A DNA stretch of 35,765 nucleotides. Source: Anaerolineae bacterium. GTDB taxonomy: Bacteria > Chloroflexota > Anaerolineae > B4-G1. A program made the position numbers and the translations under genes. The stretch lies in contig JAOAAG010000094.1 in assembly GCA_026418995.1 (NCBI GenBank), positions 1 through 35,765 of the forward strand, written 5' to 3'. The notes below the pieces were generated by a model, which searched no databases, had not been told where the DNA came from, and was given only the letters and a program-made list of their open reading frames with translations. Below are positions 17,976-26,435 of the stretch, one piece after another (within the stretch, counting starts at the first letter, position 1; every line of letters starts with the position of its first letter).

Positions 17976-19490
17976 ATGACCGTCCGCGTCCGTTTCGCTC
18001 CCAGCCCTACCGGAAAGCTGCACATCGGCAGCGTGCGCACGGTGGTCTTCAACTGGCTCTTCGCCCGCAAGATGAGCGGCCGGTTTATCCTGCGCATCGA
18101 GGATACCGACCGTACTCGCTACCATCCTGAGAGCCTGGTCAGCATCTTTGATGGTCTGCGCTGGCTGGGGCTGGACTGGGACGAGGGGCCAGGACTGGAA
18201 GAGCTGCAAAAAGCAGGCTTGCAGGATGCCGCCCGCTATGCTGTCGGTGGGCCGTATGGGCCGTATATCCAGTCGAACCGCCTGCACCTCTACCGCGCGG
18301 TGGCCGAGGAATTGGTCGCCCAGGGCTGGGCCTACCGTTGCCACTGCACCCCCGAGCGCCTGGCACAGCTCCGTGCCGAGCAACGCGCCCGCAAAGAGAC
18401 ACCGATGTATGACCGTCACTGCCGTAACCTGCCACCTGGCGCTATCTCGCCCGACGAGCCGCACGTCATCCGCCTCAAAGTACCGCTCACCGGCCAGACC
18501 GTCGTTCACGATGTAGTGCGGGGCGACGCCGTGTTTGAGAACGCCCAGATAGACGACCAGGTGCTGCTCAAATCCGACGGCTTCCCCACTTACCACCTGG
18601 CCGTCGTGGTAGACGACCATCTGATGGAGATCACTCACATCATCCGCGCCGACGAGTGGTTTCCCAGCACACCCAAACACGTCCTACTCTATCAGGCGCT
18701 GGGCTGGGAAACGCCCGTCTACTGTCACGTGCCGTTGGTGCTGGGTACCGATGGCAAGAAACTTTCCAAACGTCACGGCGCCACTTCCATCGCCGAGTTC
18801 CGTGCCCAGGGTTACTTGCCGGACGCGCTGCTCAATTTCCTGGCCCTGCTGGGCTGGGCACCGGGGGAAGGGGAGGAGCAGGAAATCTTCAGCCGCGAAG
18901 AGCTGATCGCACGCTTTGACCTTTTCCGCGTTAACCGCGCACCTGCCACCTTCTCCTACGACAAACTCGATTGGATGAATGGCGTCTACATTCGCAGCCT
19001 GTCGGCGGAGGCGCTCCTGGAGCGGCTGCTTCCGTTCTGGCAGCAGGCGGGCCTCGTGCCCGACCCGTGCCCGGAGGGGGAGCGCACGCGGCTGCTCAAG
19101 ATCGTCCCCCTGGTGCGCGAGCGGCTCAGGCGGCTGAACGAAGTCGTGGAGTGGACTGATTTTATGTTCCGGGAGATTGAGCCGGTTCCGGCGGAGAGGC
19201 TCATAGGCGATAAGATGACGCCCCAGGAAAGCCTGATCGCGCTGCAGCGGGTGCGGGAGTTGCTGGCGTCCATCGAGCCATTCGAGGGAGAGGCAATGGA
19301 ACAGCCGCTGCGGGCATTGGCCCAGGAACTGGGCCTCAAGGCCGGGCAGTTGTTCGGTATCATACGCTGGGCCACCAGTGGCAAGCAGGTCTCGCCGCCT
19401 CTGTTCGGCTCGCTTGAGGCGATCGGACGGGAACGGGTGCTTGCCCGGCTCGAGGCGGCAGAGCAGACGCTGGCCACACTGCTAAGGTGA
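17976..19490 (+). CDS. gltX: glutamate--tRNA ligase
   Basis: 504 residues, a class I synthetase charging tRNA-Glu. HIGS motif at 16-19 (RFAPSPTGKLHIGSVRT), then FILRIEDTDRTR, and the KMSKS equivalent KKLSKRHGA at about 260-267. The C-terminal helical anticodon-binding domain runs to the end (FGIIRWATSGKQVSPPLF, METLARL-like helix). With glnS two genes upstream, this GluRS need not misacylate tRNA-Gln, though that cannot be shown from sequence alone. The stop codon TGA is supplied by the first bases of a 33-nt palindromic repeat (19485-19517). Confidence 0.96.
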   Translation: MTVRVRFAPSPTGKLHIGSVRTVVFNWLFARKMSGRFILRIEDTDRTRYHPESLVSIFDGLRWLGLDWDEGPGLEELQKAGLQDAARYAVGGPYGPYIQSNRLHLYRAVAEELVAQGWAYRCHCTPERLAQLRAEQRARKETPMYDRHCRNLPPGAISPDEPHVIRLKVPLTGQTVVHDVVRGDAVFENAQIDDQVLLKSDGFPTYHLAVVVDDHLMEITHIIRADEWFPSTPKHVLLYQALGWETPVYCHVPLVLGTDGKKLSKRHGATSIAEFRAQGYLPDALLNFLALLGWAPGEGEEQEIFSREELIARFDLFRVNRAPATFSYDKLDWMNGVYIRSLSAEALLERLLPFWQQAGLVPDPCPEGERTRLLKIVPLVRERLRRLNEVVEWTDFMFREIEPVPAERLIGDKMTPQESLIALQRVRELLASIEPFEGEAMEQPLRALAQELGLKAGQLFGIIRWATSGKQVSPPLFGSLEAIGRERVLARLEAAEQTLATLLR

Positions 19491-19517
19491 CGGTCACGTC
19501 CGAAGTGACCGTCACCT
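19485..19517. repeat. 33-nt double palindrome, copy 1
   Basis: Arms AGGTGACGGTCAC (19485-19497) and GTGACCGTCACCT (19505-19517) are perfectly complementary with a 7-nt spacer. Each arm is itself close to a palindrome of the form GGTGACNGTCACC. The gltX stop codon falls in the left arm, and the next gene starts 15 nt after the right arm. A second copy lies at 24477-24509. Confidence 0.85.
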
Positions 19518-19531
19518 CACGAGCTGACGGT

Positions 19532-20755
19532 ATGGCAACGATACGATTGCAGGACGTAACCAGAATCTTCCCCCCTGCCAGGCTTTTCGGCGGCCTCTTA
19601 CATGGTGGGGGCGTCTACCGGGGGCAGAGCGACCGGGCCTTCGCTGAGCGGGTCAGCGCGCGCTCGGCCCAGGAACACGATCTTGCCGGCCACAAAGAGC
19701 CGGTGGTGGCGCTCGACCATGTTAACCTCACCATCCCCAACGGCCAGACCTTTGCCATCGTCGGCCCTTCGGGGTGCGGTAAGAGCACTCTGCTGCGCGT
19801 TGTCGCAGGGCTGGACACCGACTACAGTGGCCATGTCTTCTACGACGACCGGGACATGCGCGACGTACCACCTGGCGACCGGTACATCGGAATGGTCTTC
19901 CAGAACTACGCTCTCTACCCTCACTTTGAGGGCCATGGCAACCTGGCTTTCTTCTTCCGGGTGCATAAAGTCGCGGATCGGGAGACGGAGGAGCGGATAC
20001 GTATCACCTCCGAGGTGATGGGCTTCGGTTTCGAGGAGTTGCTCAAGCGCAAGCCCGGCACCCTCTCCGGCGGGCAGCAGCAGCGCTTAGCGATCGCCCG
20101 CGCCATTGTGCGCAATCCCCGCCTCTTCCTCTTCGACGAACCGCTCTCCAATCTGGACGCCAAACTGCGCGTCCAGACCCGTATCGAGATCAAGCGCCTG
20201 CTGCGTCAGTTCCAGATCACCTCTATTTACGTGACCCATGACCAGGTAGAGGCTATCACGCTGGGAGATCAGGTGGCGGTGATGCGCCAAGGGCGCATCG
20301 AGCAGGTGGGCCCTTATCAGGAGCTGCGACAACATCCCATCAACACCTTCGTTGCCGAATTTCTGGGTAGCCCACCGATGAACCTCTTCCATGGCGGCAC
20401 CGTAGCCGACGGCGAGCTGCATCTGGGAGAATTCACCGTTCCTCTACCGGAGGCCGTCAGGCATCTCGCCCGCTCCGGTCAGACGGTGACCTTGGGTGTG
20501 CGGCCGGAGGCTGCCCTGGCGCTCTATGGCGGGCGGGTGTTGCCGGAGGGCGTGCGCATACGTGGGGTAGTGGAGGTGATAGAGCCGGCCTTCGCGCGCC
20601 GCACTCAGTTGCTTCACCTGCGTACAGGGAGCCGCGCCTACGTTGTGACGGGCGAGCTGGATCAGACGCTCAATAGGGGCGATGAGATAGAGGCCCTCTT
20701 CCCCTTCGCTCATCTCTATTTCTTCGACGGCACAACGGGGCGCCGTCTGGGATGA
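19532..20755 (+). CDS. MalK/UgpC-type ABC transporter ATP-binding protein
   Basis: 407 residues. Walker [10 protein letters not shown] (78-86), Q-loop FQNYALYPH, signature LSGGQQQR (178-185), Walker B LFLFDEP (198-204), D-loop SNLDA and switch THD at 235-237. The C-terminal ~130 residues form the beta-rich (TOBE-like) regulatory domain of carbohydrate-import ATPases ([17 protein letters not shown]). Between the first strand ([12 protein letters not shown]) and [15 protein letters not shown] there is an insertion of about 40 residues absent from classical MalK. No permease or binding-protein gene is adjacent, so it probably serves one or more transporters encoded elsewhere. Start: the frame opens at 19487 inside the palindromic repeat, but ATG 19532 gives the natural family N-terminus. 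Confidence 0.9.
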   Translation: MATIRLQDVTRIFPPARLFGGLLHGGGVYRGQSDRAFAERVSARSAQEHDLAGHKEPVVALDHVNLTIPNGQTFAIVGPSGCGKSTLLRVVAGLDTDYSGHVFYDDRDMRDVPPGDRYIGMVFQNYALYPHFEGHGNLAFFFRVHKVADRETEERIRITSEVMGFGFEELLKRKPGTLSGGQQQRLAIARAIVRNPRLFLFDEPLSNLDAKLRVQTRIEIKRLLRQFQITSIYVTHDQVEAITLGDQVAVMRQGRIEQVGPYQELRQHPINTFVAEFLGSPPMNLFHGGTVADGELHLGEFTVPLPEAVRHLARSGQTVTLGVRPEAALALYGGRVLPEGVRIRGVVEVIEPAFARRTQLLHLRTGSRAYVVTGELDQTLNRGDEIEALFPFAHLYFFDGTTGRRLG

Positions 20756-20794
20756 AAGCTGCCTGAGGTTTGACAGCCTGCGGGAGGTTGTGGG

Positions 20795-21670
20795 TTACTC
20801 CCGCCCGGCGATCACAATACCGGTTAGGACCAGCGCACCCCCCAGAACAGTGACCACGCTTGGCACCTCGCTCAGGATCAGCCAGGCCAGGATGCTGGAG
20901 CCGATCGGCTCTCCGAGGACAGCCAGTGTCACGTAGGTGGCTGGCAGGTGTCTGAGCGCCCAGTTGAGCGAGGAGTGTCCGAGGATCTGCGGGCCCAGCG
21001 CCAGGAGCAGCAGCCAGAGCCAGTGTGTGGCCCGGTACCCACTCAGCGACACCTCGAATATAGCCGCCACAAGCATGAGGGTGAACGCTGCAGTGGCGTA
21101 AACGGGGAACACATAGGCGACGAGGGAGAGCCTGGAGCGCAAGCGCCGCCCGATGAGGAAATAGATGGCCACCGAGATGGCGCCCGCCAGGGCTAACAGG
21201 TCACCGGTCAGGCGGTGACTTCCCTGCCCCCAATCCTCCAGCCCGATTACCGCAGAACCGATAACAGCGATGACCATCCCGATCACCAGCGCCCTGGTGA
21301 TCCGCTCCCTCAGGATGAGAAAAGACCCCAATCCCACGAACAGCGGACTGGTGCTGACCAGTGCAACGGAAGCGGCAACCGAGGTGTATGCCAGTGAGGA
21401 AATCCAGGTGGCAAAATGGATGGCGAGCATCACTCCGGAGGCCAGCATAAGCAGCCAGTCCCTGCTGACAAGGCGGCGCAACTCCTCCCGCCGGGCTATC
21501 AGTGCGACAGGAGCCAGAATGGCCGACGCTAGCGTGAGCCGCCAGGCCGCGATGGCCAGCGAATTCACCTCCGTCTGAACCAGCCGGATGAGGGGTGAGG
21601 CAGTAGAAGCTGCCAGCACACCCACCAGTAGCGCAAGTTGAGGGGGTAAAGATTGTAACCTTGTATGCAT
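20795..21670 (-). CDS. EamA/DMT-family transporter
   Basis: 291 residues on the minus strand, with about ten hydrophobic helices in two EamA repeats (first LALLVGVLAASTASPLIRLVQTEVNSLAIAAWR-like, second LTGDLLALAGAISVAIYFLIGRRL-like). The conserved WLLMLASGVMLAIHFATWISSL and ALRHLPATYVTLAVLGEPIGSSILAW segments are typical of drug/metabolite exporters. Substrate unknown. ATG at 21670 has AAGGA 6 nt upstream; an in-frame ATG at 21715 would put the N-terminus in the repeat block and is rejected. It converges on the ABC ATPase gene. Confidence 0.88.
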   Translation of the reverse strand: MHTRLQSLPPQLALLVGVLAASTASPLIRLVQTEVNSLAIAAWRLTLASAILAPVALIARREELRRLVSRDWLLMLASGVMLAIHFATWISSLAYTSVAASVALVSTSPLFVGLGSFLILRERITRALVIGMVIAVIGSAVIGLEDWGQGSHRLTGDLLALAGAISVAIYFLIGRRLRSRLSLVAYVFPVYATAAFTLMLVAAIFEVSLSGYRATHWLWLLLLALGPQILGHSSLNWALRHLPATYVTLAVLGEPIGSSILAWLILSEVPSVVTVLGGALVLTGIVIAGRE

Positions 21671-21692
21671 CTGCGTTCCTTTCACCTGAACT

Positions 21693-21824
21693 GCCAAGGG
21701 CGCAAAGAGCTTCAAATCTCCTTTCCTTCCTTTGCGCTCTTCGCGCTCTCTGCGGTTAAATTCTGAACCGCAAAGGGCGCCAAGGGCGCAAAGGCTTTTT
21801 AGATTCTTGGCGCCCTCTGCGGTT
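21693..21824. repeat. alternating inverted-repeat block (GCAAAG/CTTTGC type)
   Basis: Four related units in alternating orientation: 21693-21707 (partial, forward), 21730-21757 (28 nt, reverse), 21766-21793 (28 nt, forward) and 21806-21824 (19 nt, reverse). Forward units read AACCGCAAAGGGCGCCAAGG followed by GCGCAAAG; the last unit pairs with the start of the third with one mismatch in 19. Intergenic, non-coding, probably a dispersed repeat family. Confidence 0.8.
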
Positions 21825-22080
21825 AGATATAGTGTGTAAAACGCCCTGCTTTTGCTCGTTGAAGCCCTTTTTCGCTTGCCGCCTGCCGGGAGAGATAGCG
21901 CTTTCCACGCTCAGAGCACGGGCTGGGTTATATTAGGGTATAGAGCGCTGACCAGAATCCGGACGGAGTCTCCGCGCCTATATATGATGCCTCAGTTTTC
22001 AGGAAGGCGCAAGTCCAGGCCCCATCCCGGGGGTCAGTTCCAGGTCCAGATAAGACATGGATTGAGGGGATGCGCTTCTA

Positions 22081-22109
22081 TTGTCAGTTTGATGCGTTTG
22101 GGTTACAAT
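22081..22109 (+). promoter_or_regulatory. sigma70-type promoter of the catabolic gene run
   Basis: TTGTCA (22081-22086) and TACAAT (22104-22109), 17-nt spacer. Transcription would start near 22116, about 70 nt before the isomerase gene, and could drive the closely spaced genes through the MFS gene at 29690. Confidence 0.65.
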
Positions 22110-22184
22110 ACAACCCTGCTGTCTGCGGCACCCGACTGAGCTGGCAACCCCGCCAGCATATTTTCGACCCAAGGAGTACGCACG

Positions 22185-23066
22185 ATGTATCTTACAGGAT
22201 TTGCCGACGAAGCCGCGCCGGACATCGAAGGGCAGATTCGGGCGACGAAGGAACTCGGCTGGCACTGCATCGAGGCCCGCAATATCAACGGGATCAATAT
22301 TCACGACATTCCCGATCCCCTGTTTGAAGAGGTCGCGGCTAAACTGGAGGCTGCTGGAATCCATGTCAACTGCTTCGGCTCTGCCATTGCCAACTGGGCC
22401 AAACAGGTCACCGATCCGTTCGACCTTACTCTGGAAGAGGTCGGGCGAGCAATCCCCCGCATGCAGCGACTGGGTACCCGCATGGTGCGTATCATGAGCT
22501 ACGCCGTCCTGCCGGGCCGCGAGCCGGATGACCAGATGGAAGAAGAGCGTTTCCGCAGACTGCGCATCCTGTGCCAGATGTTCACCGATGCCGGCATCAC
22601 CCCCCTTCACGAGAACTGTATGAACTACGGAGGGATGAGCTGGCAGCACACACTGCGCCTGGTCGAAAACGTCCCTGGCCTGAAGCTCGTGTTCGATACC
22701 GGAAATCCTGTGTTCACCGACGACCGTTCCAAACCCAGGCCCTACCCCAAACAGTCGAGCTGGGAGTTCTACACCCATGTCAAGGAGCACGTCGCTTACG
22801 TGCACATAAAGGATGGGGTGTGGGACCCGCAAACCCAGACTATGCGTTATACTTTCCCCGGCGAAGGGGACGGTGATGTGCGCCGCATTGTCCAGGACCT
22901 GCTCGCCAGTGGCTACGATGGCGGGTTTTCCATAGAACCCCACCTCTCTGTCGTTCAGCATGAACAGCGGGCCGCTTCTCCTGAGGAACAGCGATTTCAC
23001 AACTACGTGGAATATGGGAGGCGCTTTGAGCGTCTCCTCTCCGAACTGAGGCAGGACCTATCATGA
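22185..23066 (+). CDS. sugar phosphate isomerase/epimerase-like TIM-barrel protein
   Basis: 293 residues of the xylose-isomerase-like (AP-endonuclease 2) TIM-barrel superfamily. Likely metal ligands are in order: Glu in PLHENC (about 142), Asp in VFDTGNP (about 171), His in VHIKDG (about 207) and Glu in SIEPHL (about 251). N-terminal LTGFADEAAPDIEGQI and GWHCIEARNINGINI are characteristic of sugar-acid or polyol isomerase subgroups. Exact substrate is unknown. AAGGAG 8 nt before the ATG supports the start. The stop overlaps the ATG of the FAD-linked oxidase as ATGA, indicating coupled translation and a shared pathway. Confidence 0.85.
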   Translation: MYLTGFADEAAPDIEGQIRATKELGWHCIEARNINGINIHDIPDPLFEEVAAKLEAAGIHVNCFGSAIANWAKQVTDPFDLTLEEVGRAIPRMQRLGTRMVRIMSYAVLPGREPDDQMEEERFRRLRILCQMFTDAGITPLHENCMNYGGMSWQHTLRLVENVPGLKLVFDTGNPVFTDDRSKPRPYPKQSSWEFYTHVKEHVAYVHIKDGVWDPQTQTMRYTFPGEGDGDVRRIVQDLLASGYDGGFSIEPHLSVVQHEQRAASPEEQRFHNYVEYGRRFERLLSELRQDLS

Positions 23067-24511
23067 GCACCTACAACCCCGTCACGCCTGAGATCGCCAG
23101 GGAACTGGCGGACATTGTCGGCGAGCGACACGTTGTTTATGCCGACGAGGAGAGGCTGGCCTCCTATGCCCACGACGAGGTAGCAGACCTGTCGCTGGCA
23201 CATCCGCCTGAGGTGGTTGTCAAACCTGCCAGCGCCAGGGAGGTGGCGGCTATTATGAGGCTGGCCAATCGAGAGCTTATCCCGGTCACACCGCGCGGCG
23301 CTGGCTCAGGCCTTTCCTGTGGCGCGGTGCCGGTGTTCGGTGGTATACTCCTGTCCACTGAGCGTATGAATCGTATCCTGGAGATAGATACGGAGAACAT
23401 GGTGGTCGTCGTCGAGCCAGGTGTGATCACCAACGAGATCAATCAGGCCGTAGAGCCATACGGCCTGTTCTATGCCGGCTACCCGATGAGCGTGGAGAGC
23501 TGCACTATCGGGGGCAACGTGGCGGAAAACGCTGGCGGTGGACGGGCGATCAAATACGGCGTTACCGGCAGGTACGTGCTGGGGCTGGAGGTTGTGCTGC
23601 CCACCGGTGAGATCGTGCAACTGGGAGGGAAACGCGTCAAAGATGTCACCGGCTACGACCTGCTGCATCTGATGGTGGGGTCCGAGGGAACGCTGGGTAT
23701 TTTCACCAGCATCATCCTGCGCCTGCTGCCGCTGCCCAGGACACGCGCGGTATTGCTGGTGCCTTTCGCCGATGTCGCTGCGGCGGTTGCCGCCGTGCCG
23801 CGTATCATGACGCAGGGGCGCATGATCCCCACCTCGATCGAGTTTATGGACCGCTTGTCGGTCCAAACCGCCTACGATTACCTGGGCGAATCGCCCCCTC
23901 ATCCTAACATTGGTGCGATGTTGCTCATTGAGGTGGATGGCTACGACCGCTCGCAGATCGAAGCGGAGTGTAATGCCGTGGTTGACATCTGCCTGGAGGC
24001 CGGGGCACTGGATGTCTACGTCGGCGACAACCCGGCTGCGGAACGCCGGATGTGGCGTCCGCGCCAGAACCTGGCCGAAGCGTTCAAGCTTATCTGCCCG
24101 GTCCAGAGCCTGGAGGACATCGTTGTGCCCCCGGCGCACATCACCGCTCTGATGCCGGAGCTGGAGCGGCTCTCCAGGCAATACGAGGTGTTGATTCCCT
24201 GTTACGGCCATGCCGGCGACGGTAACCTCCACGCCACCATCATCAAGCGGCCGGAGACGCCGATGGAGGAATGGGAGGAGAGGTTGCCCCAGGTACTCAC
24301 GGAGCTGTACCGCACCGTGGCCCGCCTGGGAGGGACGATCAGCGGGGAGCACGGGATCGGTTCCAAGCGCCTGGAATACTTGCCGCTGGTGATGGACGAG
24401 GCATTGATTGCCCTTCACCGGCGTATCAAAGCGGCATTCGACCCGAACCATATCCTGAACCCGGGCAAAATATTTCAGGTGACAGTCACCTCCAAGGTGA
24501 CTGTCACCTGA
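23063..24511 (+). CDS. FAD-linked 2-hydroxyacid oxidase/dehydrogenase (GlcD-type)
   Basis: 482 residues. FAD_binding_4 domain: PRGAGSGLSCGAVP, VVVVEPGVITNEINQ, CTIGGNVAENAGG, KDVTGYDLLHLMVGSEGTLG. The C-terminal FAD-oxidase domain has CYGHAGDGNLHATII and ISGEHGIGSKRL and would normally finish at LNPGKIF. This matches glycolate/D-lactate dehydrogenase subunit GlcD; no GlcE or iron-sulfur GlcF gene is adjacent, so it may act as a stand-alone enzyme. The last ten codons (VTVTSKVTVT) after LNPGKIFQ are encoded by the second copy of the 33-nt palindromic repeat, and the stop lies at the repeat's edge. Substrate within the 2-hydroxyacid group is not determined. Confidence 0.9.
   Translation: MSTYNPVTPEIARELADIVGERHVVYADEERLASYAHDEVADLSLAHPPEVVVKPASAREVAAIMRLANRELIPVTPRGAGSGLSCGAVPVFGGILLSTERMNRILEIDTENMVVVVEPGVITNEINQAVEPYGLFYAGYPMSVESCTIGGNVAENAGGGRAIKYGVTGRYVLGLEVVLPTGEIVQLGGKRVKDVTGYDLLHLMVGSEGTLGIFTSIILRLLPLPRTRAVLLVPFADVAAAVAAVPRIMTQGRMIPTSIEFMDRLSVQTAYDYLGESPPHPNIGAMLLIEVDGYDRSQIEAECNAVVDICLEAGALDVYVGDNPAAERRMWRPRQNLAEAFKLICPVQSLEDIVVPPAHITALMPELERLSRQYEVLIPCYGHAGDGNLHATIIKRPETPMEEWEERLPQVLTELYRTVARLGGTISGEHGIGSKRLEYLPLVMDEALIALHRRIKAAFDPNHILNPGKIFQVTVTSKVTVT
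24477..24509. repeat. 33-nt double palindrome, copy 2
   Basis: Arms AGGTGACAGTCAC (24477-24489) and GTGACTGTCACCT (24497-24509), 7-nt spacer of which the outer bases also pair, giving a 14-bp stem with a 5-nt loop. Compared with copy 1 the central G-C pair is A-T, a compensated change. It encodes the last residues of the upstream oxidase and ends 18 nt before the next ATG. Confidence 0.85.
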
Positions 24512-24527
24512 AGAGGGGGTGCGCACA

Positions 24528-25511
24528 ATGAAGCTGCGTCTCCTTTCCGGTGATGATGTACGCCGGGCGCTGCCGATGCGGCAGGCCATCGAGGTGATGA
24601 AGGCCGCCTTTATCCAGCTCTCTACGTCTCAGGCCGAGATGCCCGTGCGGGTGGCATTGCGCGTGCCCAAACACAGCGGGCTGACGCTGTTTATGCCCGC
24701 TTACCTTGGGGCGGACGACCGTATGGCGATCAAAATCGTCTCTGTGTTCCATGACAATCCAGCCCGGGGGCTGCCCCTCATCCACGCGCTGGTGGTGGTG
24801 ATAGACGCGGAAACAGGGGCGCCGGCTGCGGTGATGGACGGCACGTACCTGACCGCGCTGCGCACCGGGGCAGCGTCCGGTGCGGCTACCGACCTGCTGG
24901 CACGGCAGGATGCCCAAAGCGTGGCTATCTTCGGCGCTGGAGTGCAGGGGCGCACTCAACTGGAGGCGGTGTGTGCCGTGCGCTCGATCCGCCAGGCCTG
25001 GGTCTACGACGTGGTTCCAGAGCGAGCAGTTGCTTACGCCGCCGAGATGAGCGCGAAGTTAGCGCTGCCGGTAAACGTAGCCGGAAGCCCCGCCGAAGCG
25101 GCGCGTCAGGCTGATATCATCTGCACTGCTACCACCTCTTCCTCCCCAGTCTTCGAGGACGCCGACCTCAGGCCGGGCACGCACATCAATGCGGTGGGCG
25201 CCTACACCCCGCAGATGCAGGAGCTCCCGACCCGGACGGTGCAGAGGGCCAGAGTGATCGTTGACCACCGCCCTTCCAGCCTGGCCGAGGCGGGCGATTT
25301 GCTGATCCCACTGGGCCAGGGGGTGATAAGCGAATCTCATCTCTGGGCAGAGCTGGGCGAGGTCGCTGCCGGAATCAAGGCCGGGCGCGTGTCCCCCGAG
25401 GAGGTTACGGTCTTCAAATCGGTAGGGGTCGCGGTCCAGGATGTGGCGGCAGCCGGCGCCGTGCTGGAGGCCGCCCGCGAGCTTGGATTGGGCATCGAGG
25501 TAGCGCTGTAG
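24528..25511 (+). CDS. ornithine cyclodeaminase / mu-crystallin family protein
   Basis: 327 residues. The family includes ornithine cyclodeaminase (ornithine to proline), alanine dehydrogenase and ketimine or imine reductases. Seen: AIKIVSVFHDNPARGLP with Lys69, VMDGTYLTALRTGAASGAAT with Arg112, and the NAD(P)-binding GAGVQGRTQLEA (137 onward), then ADIICTATTSSSPVF and GTHINAVGAYTP. Activity cannot be chosen from sequence alone; neighbours proC and a DAO oxidase favour a proline, ornithine or cyclic-imine route. ATG at 24528 has GAGGGGG 8 nt upstream; an in-frame GTG at 24519 overlaps that ribosome site and is rejected. Confidence 0.88.
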   Translation: MKLRLLSGDDVRRALPMRQAIEVMKAAFIQLSTSQAEMPVRVALRVPKHSGLTLFMPAYLGADDRMAIKIVSVFHDNPARGLPLIHALVVVIDAETGAPAAVMDGTYLTALRTGAASGAATDLLARQDAQSVAIFGAGVQGRTQLEAVCAVRSIRQAWVYDVVPERAVAYAAEMSAKLALPVNVAGSPAEAARQADIICTATTSSSPVFEDADLRPGTHINAVGAYTPQMQELPTRTVQRARVIVDHRPSSLAEAGDLLIPLGQGVISESHLWAELGEVAAGIKAGRVSPEEVTVFKSVGVAVQDVAAAGAVLEAARELGLGIEVAL

Positions 25512-26401
25512 TGAGGTCGGAGCATTTGCCTGGATATGGACTGGCCCTTATCGCAGCCTGCCTGTGGGCGACACTGGGGCTGTTCTACAGAGGGCTGGAA
25601 GCATACGGGTTGTCTCGTTTCACCATCGTTTTCTACCGGGCTGGCATTGCCGCGGTGGCCTTGTTTGTGGCGATAGCGTGGCGGCAGAGGGCCTGGCTGA
25701 AGCTGGAGCGGCGCGATTGGCCGCTGTTCCTGGCTTTCGGCATGCTGGGTGTGGCGGCGTTTTACATCGTCTATATCTATGCCATCGCCTGGCTCGGGAT
25801 GGGGATGGCAGCGGCACTGATGTATACGGCGCCAGCATGGGTGACGGTCTTCAGTATCGCGCTCCTCTGGGAGCGTCCCAGTCTCCTCAAGGGCAGCGCG
25901 GTGCTGATCACCTGCCTGGGTTGTGCGCTGGTCGGGCAGGCCTACGACCTGGCCCAGATGCGTCTCAATTTGCCCGGCATACTGGCCGGATTAGGGGCCG
26001 GGCTTACCTACGGGCTGTACACGATATTCAGCAAGGTGGCCCAGGCCCGCTACACCCTGTGGACCACACTGGCCTACGCGCTTGGCATCGGGACGTTAGT
26101 GATGTTCCCCTTCCAATCGCTGACGGAGCTGGCGCGTATAGCGAGCGATCCCGCTATCGTGCTCTGGCTACTGGTCATGGGGCTGGGGCCTACCCTGGGC
26201 GGAGGACTGGCGTTCAATGCTGCGCTGCGCCGGGTGCCGGCCAGCAACGCCAGCGTGGTGGCCACGCTGGAGCCGTTTGTCGCCGCGCTTCTGGGCTGGG
26301 CCTTTCTGGGCGAAAGGTTGGAGGCCCCGCAGTGGCTGGGGGCGGTGCTGATCGTAGCGGCGGTGGTTATCCTCCAGAGTGACCAGGCCGGTAGCAGGTA
26401 A
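25511..26401 (+). CDS. EamA/DMT-family transporter
   Basis: 296 residues with about ten hydrophobic helices in two EamA repeats (GYGLALIAACLWATLGLFY; LPGILAGLGAGLTYGLYTIF) and the conserved second-half segment RVPASNASVVATLEPFVAALLGW. Related in family but not closely to the EamA protein at 20795-21670. GTG start, whose first base is the last base of the upstream stop codon TAG. Co-directional and tightly packed with amino-acid-type enzymes, so it may move an amino acid or related metabolite. Confidence 0.87.
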   Translation: MRSEHLPGYGLALIAACLWATLGLFYRGLEAYGLSRFTIVFYRAGIAAVALFVAIAWRQRAWLKLERRDWPLFLAFGMLGVAAFYIVYIYAIAWLGMGMAAALMYTAPAWVTVFSIALLWERPSLLKGSAVLITCLGCALVGQAYDLAQMRLNLPGILAGLGAGLTYGLYTIFSKVAQARYTLWTTLAYALGIGTLVMFPFQSLTELARIASDPAIVLWLLVMGLGPTLGGGLAFNAALRRVPASNASVVATLEPFVAALLGWAFLGERLEAPQWLGAVLIVAAVVILQSDQAGSR

Positions 26402-26435
26402 CTGTTGCACCAATATCTGAATTGGAGAGACGGGT

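Larger units (their letters stand above)
21671..22184. other. 514-bp intergenic region with inverted-repeat block and promoter
   Basis: Divergent region between the EamA gene and the isomerase gene. 21693-21824 holds alternating inverted repeats; 22081-22109 is a promoter. The 250 bases between them show no recognisable gene; a 95-codon frame from 21852 lacks a ribosome site and runs over the promoter. Confidence 0.6.

Noticed and set aside
21852-22139. 95-codon open frame upstream of the isomerase gene
   Set aside because: No ribosome site or domain, and it overlaps the promoter at 22081-22109.
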